This document shows, one piece after another, positions 1 through 8,833 of a stretch of 64,000 nt of DNA. The notes below the pieces were generated by a model. It did no database searches and had not been told where the DNA came from. It saw only the letters and a program-made list of their open reading frames with translations. Within the stretch, counting starts at the first letter, position 1. Each line of letters begins with the position of its first letter. Made by a program: the position numbers and the translations under genes. The DNA comes from Cytophagia bacterium (GTDB lineage Bacteria > Bacteroidota > Bacteroidia > Cytophagales > Spirosomataceae): the NCBI GenBank assembly GCA_004293645.1, contig REAB01000065.1:28837-92836 (forward strand), read 5' to 3'.

Positions 1-203
1 AAACCATCGCCCATTGGGTTTTCTTTTAATTTTTGGTAATAAAGCCCCGTCGCCGTTTTGGTAATTTTCAAGTTTTGGGCTGTGATGTAATTCTGAATAT
101 CTACTTCATTTTGGTTCAAAGCCGTTTCGGCGTCGCTCTCTAATTTTTTTTGACAAGCCATTAGGCTCATTCCCAACCACACACACATCAACAATTTTTT
201 CAT
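1..203 (-). CDS. FKBP-type peptidyl-prolyl isomerase lipoprotein (partial, N-terminus)
   Basis: Only the first 67 codons are inside the window; the gene continues beyond base 1. It starts at the ATG at 203-201. Residues 1-17 read MKKLLMCVWLGMSLMAC, a lipoprotein signal with lipobox LMAC and Cys17. A charged linker follows and then the stretch TATGLYYQ, typical of the region just before the FKBP fold in Bacteroidota FKBP-type isomerases, which speed cis-trans isomerisation at proline during folding of exported proteins. The catalytic domain is outside the window, so the family call rests on this short stretch and the lipoprotein architecture. Confidence 0.6.
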   Translation of the reverse strand, partial: MKKLLMCVWLGMSLMACQKKLESDAETALNQNEVDIQNYITAQNLKITKTATGLYYQKLKENPMGDG

Positions 204-312
204 TTGATTTTTTGACATTTTGACGTTATTGTAGAAAAATACTTACACAAATATTGCTAAATATTTTTGACGCTAACAAGTAACAAGGCATTTTTTGACG
301 TAAAAAAGAAGT

Positions 313-840
313 TTACAAAGGCTTTTCAACTAAGGTATTGATTTCAAATAGGCAACAATCTGGTTCGGTTTGATAATGAAGCGGTAGCGTTGCGGTGTTT
401 GCCAGTTCAACTATTCCTAAAAACTCAAACCCCGCCGATGTGTAGTGTTCGATGAGTTTGGTGTTGTTGCCCAACGTATCGAGCCGTACAAACTGCTTGC
501 CCATTTGGGAAGCATACGCCCTTGCCCACGCCACAATTGCTTCAATGTATCTGTTGCCGCGCCGCGTTGGGTTGGTGCATATTCGGTGAATATAAATGGC
601 ATCGCCCTGGTCTTTTTCTTCCCAAATTTCCTTGTCTTCAAAAGTAATGGCCCAATTGCAGGCTATTGTGTCTTCGTCCACTATTTTCCATTGCCTTTGC
701 TCTCGTATTTCTTTTTCCACAAACGATTTTTCAAAAAAAGGCCATACCACCATTTGGCGTTGGGTTTGAAGATTTCTGGCTGCCTCATAAAGGGCTAAAA
801 TTTGGTCGGCATCGGTTTCTAAACAATTTCTAATTTCCAT
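313..840 (-). CDS. GNAT family N-acetyltransferase
   Basis: 175 residues, ATG at 840-838. The protein has the length and layout of a GNAT acetyltransferase, which moves an acetyl group from acetyl-CoA to an amine. The acetyl-CoA pyrophosphate loop (motif A) is visible at residues 83-98 (YIHRICTNPTRRGNRY, R-x-x-G-x core), followed by the helix and the 'Y-x-x-x-G-F-x-x-L/G' C-terminal motif around residues 133-142. The substrate cannot be deduced. It lies 42 bases upstream of the end of the Ada-like gene on the same strand, so the two could be co-transcribed. Confidence 0.82.
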   Translation of the reverse strand: MEIRNCLETDADQILALYEAARNLQTQRQMVVWPFFEKSFVEKEIREQRQWKIVDEDTIACNWAITFEDKEIWEEKDQGDAIYIHRICTNPTRRGNRYIEAIVAWARAYASQMGKQFVRLDTLGNNTKLIEHYTSAGFEFLGIVELANTATLPLHYQTEPDCCLFEINTLVEKPL

Positions 841-882
841 TTTTTATTGATTTGTGTTTTGTTGGACTTGTTAAAAAAGCTA

Positions 883-1728
883 CTAATCAAGGTTCGTTTT
901 TACGGCCTCCCAGCCTATTATTGCCGCTTTTCGGGTACTGCCCCACATATAGTTGCCCAGTTCGCCCGAAAACGGAATGACCCGATGACATGGAATTAAA
1001 AAAGCGATGGGATTGCTTCCAATGGCCGTTCCTACTGCTCTCGAAGCCTTAGAGTTCTCAATTTTGTTGGCAATATGGCCGTAGCTGGTCAATCGTCCCG
1101 TTGGGATTTTTAGGAGCGTTTGCCAAACTTTTAACTGAAAATCAGTGCCTTTTAAGTGCAGTTTTATTTTTTGAAGATTTGTCCAGTCGTCCGCAAAAAT
1201 ACCGAGTGCATTTTGCTGAATTGAATCGGTTTGTTGAACGAAATGAGCATTCGGAAAATGGCTTTGCATGGTAGAGAACGCGTCGAAAACAGGGTCTATA
1301 AATGCCATGTAACAAATGCCTTTTTCGGTTGAAGCCACTATGATGTGGCCAAACGGGCTCTGGGCAAAACTATAATTGATGGCCAAGTTTTTGCCGCCAT
1401 TTTTGTATTCGGCGGGAGTCATGCCTTCCATATTGACAAACAAATCGTGCAACCGACCCGTGCCCGAAAGCCCTGTTTCGTGGGCGGTTTCAAAAATAGT
1501 GGCTTGGTCTTCTTTCAAAAGTGTTTTGGCATATTCTAAACTGATGTATTGCAAAAATTTTTTGGGGCTTGTACCTGCCCATTCGCTAAAAAGTCGTTGA
1601 AAATGAAACGGACTCAAATGAACCCGCTCGGCCACTTCGTCTAAATTTGGCTGCGCTTTGAAGTTGGTTTTAATAAACGCAATCGCTTCGGCAATTCGGT
1701 TATAATTGAGGTTGTCTTGGGTGTTCAT
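883..1728 (-). CDS. AraC-type HTH / methylated-DNA-protein-cysteine methyltransferase fusion (Ada-like)
   Basis: 281 residues. Residues about 8-105 form an AraC-type double helix-turn-helix (VHLSPFHFQRLFSEWAG, then SGTGRLHDLF). Residues about 118-275 form an O6-methylguanine-DNA methyltransferase domain with the active-site loop PCHRV at 246-250; Cys247 is the methyl acceptor. The N-terminal Ada zinc domain that repairs methylphosphotriesters is absent, so this is the short HTH-MGMT form, not full Ada. Role by family: suicidal repair of O6-alkylguanine, possibly with self-regulated expression. Confidence 0.9.
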   Translation of the reverse strand: MNTQDNLNYNRIAEAIAFIKTNFKAQPNLDEVAERVHLSPFHFQRLFSEWAGTSPKKFLQYISLEYAKTLLKEDQATIFETAHETGLSGTGRLHDLFVNMEGMTPAEYKNGGKNLAINYSFAQSPFGHIIVASTEKGICYMAFIDPVFDAFSTMQSHFPNAHFVQQTDSIQQNALGIFADDWTNLQKIKLHLKGTDFQLKVWQTLLKIPTGRLTSYGHIANKIENSKASRAVGTAIGSNPIAFLIPCHRVIPFSGELGNYMWGSTRKAAIIGWEAVKTNLD

Positions 1729-1806
1729 TGGAATGGGGTTTTATACCGCAAAAATCGAAACAAATACAACGGCATAAAACCCGAAACTTGCTAAGATTTG
1801 ACCTAC

Positions 1807-1902
1807 CTACCCAGCCCAACTTTCGCGGTCTAAGCTGCGGTACTGAATGGCCTCGGCAAGGTGTTCAATTTTGATGTTGCTGTAATGTCGAGGATTATCC
1901 AT
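1807..1902 (-). pseudogene. Displaced 3'-end copy of comM
   Basis: This stretch encodes on the minus strand the last 22 residues of ComM (from IKIEHLAEAIQ to RESWAG, then TAG) in an open frame with an ATG at 1902. Bases 1811-1877 match 4212-4278, the true 3' end of comM, at 65 of 67 positions; both differences are synonymous. Upstream of IKIEH the sequence is unrelated to ComM. It is best read as the old end of comM, cut off when the 2.3 kb module between the two copies was inserted, or as a copy brought with that module. Confidence 0.8.
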
Positions 1903-1908
1903 TTTTGC

Positions 1909-2277
1909 TTAGTCAGTAAATTTATTTCTGGATTCTATTTTTTCTAATAAATCTATCAATCTCTGTCTTTCTTGGCGCATATGAGTCATTTCAGAAATAA
2001 GCAAATTCAAAATTTCTTTTGGACATTCATATTGTATGAAACCCCCTTTGATAGATTTGTTATTATTGAAGTATAGAATTGGTTGATCGTTTGACAACAG
2101 TTCTTGAATGGATACCTCCAGTATGTTGGCTATGTCTTGAAAACGATCAATTGTTATTTTGATTTGGCCATTTTCCATTCGAGAATATGTGTTCTGAGAA
2201 ACTCCAAGTTGTTCAGCCATATAGTCTTGTGTGTAATTTTTCAATTCTCGAATAATCTTTATTTTCTGTGTTATCAT
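1909..2277 (-). CDS. XRE-family HTH transcriptional regulator
   Basis: 122 residues with a HTH_3 domain at residues 6-62 (TQDYMAEQLGVSQNTYSRMENG is the helix-turn-helix) and a predicted coiled-coil C-terminus rich in E, R and L. It is divergent from the DUF6973 lipoprotein at 2377, so it is a plausible regulator of that gene; the 99-base gap would hold both promoters. The gene is AT-rich compared with comM and the Ada-like gene, in line with recent arrival as part of the insert next to the comM 3' end. The regulatory role is inference. Confidence 0.85.
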   Translation of the reverse strand: MITQKIKIIRELKNYTQDYMAEQLGVSQNTYSRMENGQIKITIDRFQDIANILEVSIQELLSNDQPILYFNNNKSIKGGFIQYECPKEILNLLISEMTHMRQERQRLIDLLEKIESRNKFTD

Positions 2278-2376
2278 AATGTTATCGTTTTTAAGAAATT
2301 AGATTTAAGAATAAACTATCCCTTTTTTGGGAATAGTCGGTTATCTTTCGTTAAAATAACTAAACATTTTACACAA

Positions 2377-3759
2377 ATGAAAACACTATTCGTAAAATTA
2401 GCTTCGTTGTTTCTTATTATCGTTCTCTCATTGAGTTGCGAGAACAAAGAATCGCTTGAAACACTTCAAGAAACCCCCGTGTCTTTGGTTCAAAATACAG
2501 GGCAAATGGACGTATCAAAAGCCAAAGTATGGTTTGAGAAAAATGTACAACTTTCTAAAAAATCAGCAAGATTGGGGGCTGAGTCAATTAAGAAAGCCAA
2601 TTGGGAGACCGCATTGCAAATGTTTTCTACCAAGAGGGGATGGTATTTGCAAATACCCATATCCCGCGATAATGTGAGCCTTACCTATTCTGACAGAGCA
2701 AACGGCAAAAATGAAAAAATAGACCCGTTACCTCTTCCGACAGAAATGCTGTATATCTTTGATGATAATGGAAGGTACAATCATTATGTAGTAGAACTAC
2801 TGCCAGATGCCGACTACCTCAAAAAGCTGAAAGACAGAAAAGAAAAAGTGCAAATTTTTGACAAGAAAAAGTATTCAGGTTACTTCTTCACCAAGGAATG
2901 GGATGATACCCCAAAAGAAGGATGGTACATGAAAAATGGTAAAGTGTTAAAAACTTTGTCCCCCCAGAATTTAAAAAAAAACGGTAGAACAACTGGTTGT
3001 GATTGGTTTACACGTTACCATTTTAGTATTGTTTGTATGACAGGTGGTGAAATAACTATAATAGGTCATCAAGAATCTTTACCTGGTGATAATCCAAACG
3101 CAGGATATTCATTAGCATCGACTATACCACAGCCAACGGGTCACAATTGTAGGCATAGTTCATGGCAGTTTACCGAGGCAGATCTGTATATGGTTTGCCA
3201 TTTTGATGATAATGGAGTACCAGAACCAATAGAATATTTCCCATTTATACCTACTGAGCCATTGGGTCCAGGGATATGGACACCATTAACCATGATAAAT
3301 TACTTTAATTTAAGCTCTCAACTTAATAGTGCAGAAATCAATTTTTATAGTGGTAATACATGGATGATTCCGATGTCAATGGTAAATAGAGCCTCTGCAA
3401 ATAATAAAATTGAAGAGTACTATTGTAATAATGCTGACGATTTTAACGGTAATGCCTTTAAACATGCCTACTGGTCGGCACTCAATACGTGGACTTTTGG
3501 GGCTGGATATGCCCAAACGATGGGGCAATTACACGAGGGAGGAAGCAATAGTGCGTTGAAAAGCGAAATGGATTTGCATAATAACCAATTGGGAATTACA
3601 ATTGCATTAGGAATTCCGAGTTCTGCTGGAGAAGATGTTTTAATACAAAGTATTTTAAATGCCATCAGCAGTGGACAAGGAAAACGATTAGCCCTTATAC
3701 CAGGGGATAATTCATTCACTTTTACTGTTTCAACCGATGGCACGAACCGTTGTAATTAG
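2377..3759 (+). CDS. DUF6973-domain lipoprotein
   Basis: 460 residues from ATG 2377. An open frame extends upstream to 2104, but the lipoprotein signal (MKTLFVKLASLFLIIVLSLSC, Cys21) fixes the start. The middle part is unrecognised. The C-terminal third carries the DUF6973 signature: D355-FNGNAFKHAYWSAL with His363-Ala-Tyr-Trp, a conserved HE around 388, and EMDLHNN near 397. The conserved His/Glu/Asn residues suggest an enzyme-like or toxin-like domain of unknown activity. The next gene overlaps its last 23 bases, so the two are likely translated together; that partner could be an immunity or helper protein (inference). Confidence 0.75.
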   Translation: MKTLFVKLASLFLIIVLSLSCENKESLETLQETPVSLVQNTGQMDVSKAKVWFEKNVQLSKKSARLGAESIKKANWETALQMFSTKRGWYLQIPISRDNVSLTYSDRANGKNEKIDPLPLPTEMLYIFDDNGRYNHYVVELLPDADYLKKLKDRKEKVQIFDKKKYSGYFFTKEWDDTPKEGWYMKNGKVLKTLSPQNLKKNGRTTGCDWFTRYHFSIVCMTGGEITIIGHQESLPGDNPNAGYSLASTIPQPTGHNCRHSSWQFTEADLYMVCHFDDNGVPEPIEYFPFIPTEPLGPGIWTPLTMINYFNLSSQLNSAEINFYSGNTWMIPMSMVNRASANNKIEEYYCNNADDFNGNAFKHAYWSALNTWTFGAGYAQTMGQLHEGGSNSALKSEMDLHNNQLGITIALGIPSSAGEDVLIQSILNAISSGQGKRLALIPGDNSFTFTVSTDGTNRCN

Positions 3760-4159
3760 ATGCTTAATCATTGTGGTAATTGTGGGGGCATTGATACTAC
3801 TGGGTAATCGAAATATCTACACTTATGATGTTCAAGATGTGGGTATTCGGAATAATTTTAAACCCCAAGTGAGTAACCCATTTGGTACAGAACACTACTC
3901 AATGCACGTTCAAGGAGAATTGGACGGGACGGCTGAATTGCATCTACTCGGGCCTAAATTTGACCTCAATAAAGAGATTGATTGCACAAGATATTTATGC
4001 AGCAAATTAGACTCGGGCAAAATAGATAAATACTTTTATGACGATTATTATGGTGAATTTGAAACTCCTAATCTTTGCTACGTGCCCTGCACGGCAAAGA
4101 AAGGACATCTAACCATTACAATTTCTTTTGGTCGAGACCTTCGAAAGTCTTGGTGGTAA
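3737..4159 (+). CDS. Small membrane-anchored protein, unknown
   Basis: 140 residues, ATG at 3737, overlapping the end of the DUF6973 gene by 23 bases in another frame. Residues about 5-24 form a hydrophobic segment (VVIRCLIIVVIVGALILLG) that would act as a signal anchor; the rest is soluble and tyrosine- and cysteine-containing (four Cys: CTRYLC, CYVPC), suggesting an extracytoplasmic domain with possible disulfides. No family was recognised. Tight overlap with its neighbour and shared orientation suggest a functional pair. A hairpin terminator follows. Confidence 0.65.
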   Translation: MARTVVIRCLIIVVIVGALILLGNRNIYTYDVQDVGIRNNFKPQVSNPFGTEHYSMHVQGELDGTAELHLLGPKFDLNKEIDCTRYLCSKLDSGKIDKYFYDDYYGEFETPNLCYVPCTAKKGHLTITISFGRDLRKSWW

Positions 4160-4162
4160 AAT

Positions 4163-4205
4163 AATAAATCGGTGGTGCGACTTCAAGTTGTGCCACCGCT
4201 TTATT
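4163..4205. terminator. Bidirectional hairpin terminator
   Basis: Arms aataaatcggtggtgc (4163-4178) and gtgccaccgctttatt (4190-4205) pair with three mismatches around a short loop. It lies between the convergent ends of the 140-residue gene and comM and sits at the right edge of the comM-flanked insert. Confidence 0.65.
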
Positions 4206-4207
4206 GT

Positions 4208-5749
4208 TTATCCAGCCCAACTTTCGCGGTCTAAACTGCGGTACTGAATGGCCTCGGCGAGGTGTTCAATTTTGATGTCGGGGCTGGCCGATAGGTCGGC
4301 AATGGTGCGCGATACTTTTAAGATGCGGTCGTAGGCCCGGGCTGAGAGGCCGAGGCGTTCCATGGCAGTTTTGAGCAAGGCTTTGCCTGCATCGCTAATC
4401 TGACAAATTTCTTTTACCATCTGTGAGGGCATCATGGCGTTGCAATACACCCCCGCTTGGCCTTTGAAGCGTTCGGTTTGAATCTCGCGGGCTTTGATGA
4501 CGCGCTCCCTGATTTGCCCGCTGGCCTCGGTGCGGCGCGTGGAGGCAATCTGGTCAAAACTGACAGGCGTAACTTCTACGTGCAGGTCAATGCGGTCGAG
4601 GAGCGGGCCACTTATTTTGTTCAAATACCGCTGCACGGCCCCTGGCGGACACACACATTCTTTGTCGGGGTGGTTGTAATAGCCGCAGGGGCAGGGGTTC
4701 ATGCTGGCAATGAGCATAAAATTGGCAGGAAACTCTACCGCCCATTTGGTGCGCGAGATGGTTACTTTGCGTTCTTCGAGGGGTTGCCGCATTACTTCGA
4801 GGGCGCTGCGTTTGTATTCGGGGAGCTCGTCCAAAAACAGCACGCCGTTGTGGGCCAACGATATTTCGCCAGGTTGCGGAAAACTCCCGCCCCCCACCAG
4901 CGCGGCATCGCTCACGGTGTGGTGCGGCGACCGAAAAGGCCGCCGCGATACCAACGACGACTGCTTTCCGAGCTTACCCGCCACCGAGTGAATTTTGGTG
5001 GTTTCGAGGGCTTCTACGAGCGTAAGCGGCGGCAAAATAGACGGCAACCGCTTGGCCAACATGGTTTTGCCCGCGCCAGGCGGGCCAATCATAATGACAT
5101 TGTGGCCACCCGCCGCCGCAATTTCGAGGGCGCGTTTGATATTTTCTTGGCCTTGCACGTGCTCAAAGTCGGCCTCGTAGTCGTTTACGGTATTAAAAAA
5201 CAAATCGCGGGTGTCTATTTGGAGTGGTTCAATGTGTTTTTTACCTTCCAAATATTCAACGGCATCTTGCAGCGTTTCTACGCCAATTACGTCCAACTGA
5301 TTGACAATGGCGGCCTCGTGGGCATTTTCGGCGGGCAAAATAAACCCCTTAAAACCCTGCTTGCGGGCTTCGACGGCAATGGGAAGCACGCCTTTAATGG
5401 GCCGCAGCTTGCCATCGAGCGAAAGTTCTCCCATGATAACGTACTGCTCCAAGTTGCGTTCGGGTTGCATTTGCTCCGACGACTGCAACACGCACAGCGC
5501 AATGGGCAGGTCGTAGGCCGAGCCTTCCTTGCGGATGTCGGCGGGGGCTAAATTGACCACCACTTTTTGACGGGGCATTCGGTAATTAAAAAACTTCAAA
5601 GACGCTTCTACCCGCTGTTCGCTTTCTTTGACGGCACTGTCGGCCAAGCCTACCATAAAAAAACGCATACCCTGCCCCACCGTTACTTCGATGGTAATCA
5701 TGGTGGCACTCACGCCATAAACTGCACTGCCAAAGGTTTTTGCGAGCAT
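4208..5749 (-). CDS. comM: YifB/ComM family Mg-chelatase-like AAA+ ATPase
   Basis: 513 residues, the usual family length. N-terminal Lon-protease-like S5 fold domain (residues 1-170), then the AAA+ Mg-chelatase domain with Walker A GPPGAGKT at 222-229 and Walker B FLDELPEY further on, a Cys-rich segment (NPCPCGYYNHPDKECVCPPG), and the C-terminal lid. In Gram-negative bacteria ComM is a hexameric helicase that helps branch migration during natural transformation. The 3' end is duplicated at 1807-1877, flanking the DUF6973 insert. The gene itself is intact. Confidence 0.93.
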   Translation of the reverse strand: MLAKTFGSAVYGVSATMITIEVTVGQGMRFFMVGLADSAVKESEQRVEASLKFFNYRMPRQKVVVNLAPADIRKEGSAYDLPIALCVLQSSEQMQPERNLEQYVIMGELSLDGKLRPIKGVLPIAVEARKQGFKGFILPAENAHEAAIVNQLDVIGVETLQDAVEYLEGKKHIEPLQIDTRDLFFNTVNDYEADFEHVQGQENIKRALEIAAAGGHNVIMIGPPGAGKTMLAKRLPSILPPLTLVEALETTKIHSVAGKLGKQSSLVSRRPFRSPHHTVSDAALVGGGSFPQPGEISLAHNGVLFLDELPEYKRSALEVMRQPLEERKVTISRTKWAVEFPANFMLIASMNPCPCGYYNHPDKECVCPPGAVQRYLNKISGPLLDRIDLHVEVTPVSFDQIASTRRTEASGQIRERVIKAREIQTERFKGQAGVYCNAMMPSQMVKEICQISDAGKALLKTAMERLGLSARAYDRILKVSRTIADLSASPDIKIEHLAEAIQYRSLDRESWAG

Positions 5750-5869
5750 AAAGATTTTTGGTTATTTTGATTTTCCCCTCAAAAATAATAGGACAAATTG
5801 AATTTTACGAATTAAAGGCCAATTGGCAACATTCTGGCAAATCCTTTTCTGAAATCTCAACTATTCGTC

Positions 5870-5877
5870 TATCTTTG
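5870..5877 (+). promoter_or_regulatory. Bacteroidota -7 promoter box for the DUF4293 gene
   Basis: TATCTTTG, a match to the TAnnTTTG consensus, 26 bases upstream of the ATG at 5903. Confidence 0.55.
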
Positions 5878-5902
5878 CAATCCTTATTTTTCGATATACG
5901 TC

Positions 5903-6376
5903 ATGTTACAACGCATTCAATCTCTATTTTTGGCCATCGTAGGCATTTCAATGGGTATTTTTGTGGTTCTTCCTATCTGGAACAAAACCGCCACCGACCA
6001 GTCGCAGACCGTCGTTTTAAATGCCCTTCGGCTGGTTCATAAGCAAGGTATTACCGAGTCTATTACGCCCGTTTGGTACATTGCTGTGCTGGCTGTGGTG
6101 GTAGCTGGTGTGGCTTTTTTTGCCCTCTTTCAGTACAAAAATCGGCTTTTACAATCGGGCGTTTGCGCGCTCAATTCTATTTTAATGACGGTTTTGATGG
6201 CTTTGGTGATGTATTTTGTTTTTGGCAAAGCCCAAGATTTTTTCGACCCCACGCTGCAAGGCCATTTCGACTTTGGTTTTTACGCGCTGGTTACGGCGTT
6301 GTTGTCCAATGTATTGGCCAATCGGTTCATTCGCCGCGACGAAAAATTTGTGCGCGCCCAAGACCGAATGCGTTAG
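5903..6376 (+). CDS. DUF4293 family integral membrane protein
   Basis: 157 residues. It opens with MLQRIQSLFLAIVGISMG and ends with RRDEKFVRAQDRMR, the N- and C-terminal signatures of the Bacteroidota DUF4293 family. Four hydrophobic segments are visible (about residues 6-24, 56-75, 88-108, 122-140). The function is unknown. It starts divergently from comM with 153 bases between, and has its own -7 box. The 224 bases after it, before recQ, hold no gene; only an imperfect AT-rich dyad around 6447-6495 is seen. Confidence 0.85.
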   Translation: MLQRIQSLFLAIVGISMGIFVVLPIWNKTATDQSQTVVLNALRLVHKQGITESITPVWYIAVLAVVVAGVAFFALFQYKNRLLQSGVCALNSILMTVLMALVMYFVFGKAQDFFDPTLQGHFDFGFYALVTALLSNVLANRFIRRDEKFVRAQDRMR

Positions 6377-6600
6377 CCTTCATAATTGCCCTAAAAACGC
6401 ATTTTGAATAACCAACGCGCATCAATGAAGCAAATACAATATCCGTTTTGTGGCTTGCGAGATTGTTTTTTATTTTTTAGAAAAAAAATCTTGCGTTCAT
6501 TCTGAATATTTTCATTAACTTCAATTTTGGAATCTTAATGTAGTGATTGCTTTTGCCCTCACTACTCATATTTTAACTACTAAAAATCGTAACGAGTAGC

Positions 6601-8823
6601 ATGATAGTTCAATTAGAGCAGGCGGTTCAGCAGACGCTGAAGGAAAGGCTAAAAGATGTCTTTGGGTTTAGCCAATTTCGGGGCGCACAAGAAGATATTA
6701 TTCACAATGTACTGGCCAGCCGGAATACCTTTGTTATTATGCCCACTGGTGCAGGCAAGTCGCTTTGTTACCAACTGCCAGCTATTACGAGCGCGGGCAT
6801 GGCTATTGTTATTTCGCCGCTCATTGCCTTGATGAAAAATCAGGTGGACCAGCTCACGGCTTTTGGCATCAATGCCCAATTTCTGAACTCTACGCTCAAC
6901 AAGGCCGAGATAAACCGCGTTAAAAAAGATGCCCTCAACGGTACGCTCAAACTGCTTTATATAGCTCCCGAGTCGCTGACCAAAGAAGACAATTTAGATT
7001 TTTTACAACGTGCCAATGTGTCGTTTGTGGCCATTGACGAAGCTCACTGTATATCAGAGTGGGGCCACGATTTTAGACCAGAATACCGCCGAATTCGGGG
7101 CATTATTGACAACATCAATGCCGAGCTGCCCATTATTGCGCTTACGGCCACGGCCACGCCCAAAGTGCAGCAAGATATTATCAAAAACCTGCGCCTGGAA
7201 GAAGCCGAACTGTTCAAAACGTCGTTCAACCGCAAAAATTTGTACTACGAAGTGCGCCCCAAAATAGGCGACGTGAACAAGCAGCTCATCAAGTACATTA
7301 AAAACAACAAGGGTAAATCGGGGATTGTGTATTGCCTAAGCCGCAAAACGGTGGAAGAAGTAGCCCAACTGTTGGTAGTGAACGACATCAAAGCCTTACC
7401 CTACCATGCTGGCCTCGACCCGCACACCCGCATGAACAACCAGGACGCTTTTTTGAACGAAGAAGCCGACGTAATTTGTGCCACCATTGCGTTTGGAATG
7501 GGCATTGACAAACCCGACGTGCGTTTTGTGATTCACTACGACGCACCCAAATCTTTGGAAGGCTACTACCAAGAAACAGGCCGCTCGGGCCGCGACGGGC
7601 TGGAAGGCAACTGCGTGATGTTTTATAGCATTGACGACATCATGAAGTTGGAAAAATTCAACAAAGACAAGCCCGTAACCGAACGCGACAACGCCAAGCA
7701 TTTGCTCCACGAAATGGTAGCTTATGCCAATTTGGGCGCGTGCCGCCGTCGGCAGTTGTTGAGTTACTTTGGCGAACACATGGAAAAAGACTGCGGCTTT
7801 TGTGATAATTGCCTCAAACCAACGCCCAAATTTAAAGTACAAGAAGAAGCGGTCATTATTTTGAAGGCCGTGCAGCAAACCGACGAGCGTTTTGACGGCG
7901 ACCACATTGCCGACTTGGTAACCGCCACCGACAATATTTACGTAACCAGCTACGAACACAACAAACTCGACACCTACGGCGCGGGCAAGGCGTTTCAAGA
8001 AGAAGTAAACGTGGACTACTGGCGGTCGTTGGTGCGGCAACTGGTGATTTATGGCTACTTGGGCAAAGACCCCGAAAATTTTGGTGTGCTGACACTATCC
8101 GAAAAAGGGCAAGCCTATATCAACGACCCGTACCCCATCACCATGTCGAAAGAGCATACTTTTGACGAAAACGAAAACAAAAACGAAGACGAAGACCGCG
8201 ACAACAACGCGGCCAACGGCGGCGTTGCCTACGACGAAGCGCTGCTGGGCTTGCTCAAAGCATTGCGCAAAAAAATAGCGAAAGAAAAAAACCTGCCGCC
8301 TTACGTTATTTTTCAAGACCCGTCGCTCGAAGAAATGGCCACCACTTACCCCACCACGGCGCAAGAAATGGCGCAAATAAACGGCGTGGGCATGGGCAAG
8401 GTGCAGAAATTTGGTAAGCCATTTGTAGATACCATTACCAAATACGTAGAAGAAAACGACATCGAAACCGCCCAAGACGTGGTGGTTAAATCAACCGCCA
8501 ACAAGTCGAAGGTCAAAATTTTTATTATTCAACAGATAGACCGCAAGGTGGACTTGGACGAAATTGCCGAGTCGAAGGGCCTTGCAATGGAAGAAATCAT
8601 TGAAGAGATTGAACACATTTGTTTTTCGGGTACCAAACTGAACTTAGATTATTACATCAACCAAATCATGGACAGCGACCGCCAAAGCGACATCTATGAT
8701 TATTTTATGGTCGCCGAAACCGACAGTATTAAAGATGCGATGGACGAGTTTGCCGCCGACGATATGAGCGAAAACGAAATCCGACTGATGCGCATCAAGT
8801 TCTTGTCGGAAGTAGCAAACTAA
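6601..8823 (+). CDS. recQ: ATP-dependent DNA helicase RecQ
   Basis: 740 residues. Walker A (PTGAGKSLCYQ) at about 48-58, DEAH box at 146-149, motif VI in the QETGRSGRDG stretch, the RecQ zinc site with Cys381 and Cys398/401/404 (CGFCDNC), an RQC winged-helix region, a D/E/N-rich linker, and an HRDC domain around 545-615. A C-terminal extension of about 115 residues follows, longer than in E. coli RecQ but common in Bacteroidota. It unwinds DNA 3'-5' in recombination and fork repair. purD follows after 10 bases, so the two are probably one transcript. Confidence 0.95.
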   Translation: MIVQLEQAVQQTLKERLKDVFGFSQFRGAQEDIIHNVLASRNTFVIMPTGAGKSLCYQLPAITSAGMAIVISPLIALMKNQVDQLTAFGINAQFLNSTLNKAEINRVKKDALNGTLKLLYIAPESLTKEDNLDFLQRANVSFVAIDEAHCISEWGHDFRPEYRRIRGIIDNINAELPIIALTATATPKVQQDIIKNLRLEEAELFKTSFNRKNLYYEVRPKIGDVNKQLIKYIKNNKGKSGIVYCLSRKTVEEVAQLLVVNDIKALPYHAGLDPHTRMNNQDAFLNEEADVICATIAFGMGIDKPDVRFVIHYDAPKSLEGYYQETGRSGRDGLEGNCVMFYSIDDIMKLEKFNKDKPVTERDNAKHLLHEMVAYANLGACRRRQLLSYFGEHMEKDCGFCDNCLKPTPKFKVQEEAVIILKAVQQTDERFDGDHIADLVTATDNIYVTSYEHNKLDTYGAGKAFQEEVNVDYWRSLVRQLVIYGYLGKDPENFGVLTLSEKGQAYINDPYPITMSKEHTFDENENKNEDEDRDNNAANGGVAYDEALLGLLKALRKKIAKEKNLPPYVIFQDPSLEEMATTYPTTAQEMAQINGVGMGKVQKFGKPFVDTITKYVEENDIETAQDVVVKSTANKSKVKIFIIQQIDRKVDLDEIAESKGLAMEEIIEEIEHICFSGTKLNLDYYINQIMDSDRQSDIYDYFMVAETDSIKDAMDEFAADDMSENEIRLMRIKFLSEVAN

Positions 8824-8833
8824 ACCTTATCAG

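Noticed and set aside
2104..2376. Upstream extension of the DUF6973 gene frame
   Set aside because: It runs antisense through the XRE regulator, and the lipoprotein signal at 2377 sets the start.
4457..5551. Long open frame (364 codons) on the + strand within comM
   Set aside because: Antisense shadow of a well-conserved gene in GC-rich sequence; low-complexity composition and no family.
6377..6600. Possible small RNA or tRNA gene upstream of recQ
   Set aside because: No cloverleaf or conserved T-loop; only an AT-rich imperfect dyad.
7396..8475. Two minus-strand open frames over recQ
   Set aside because: Phe/Val/His-rich shadow frames of a conserved helicase.
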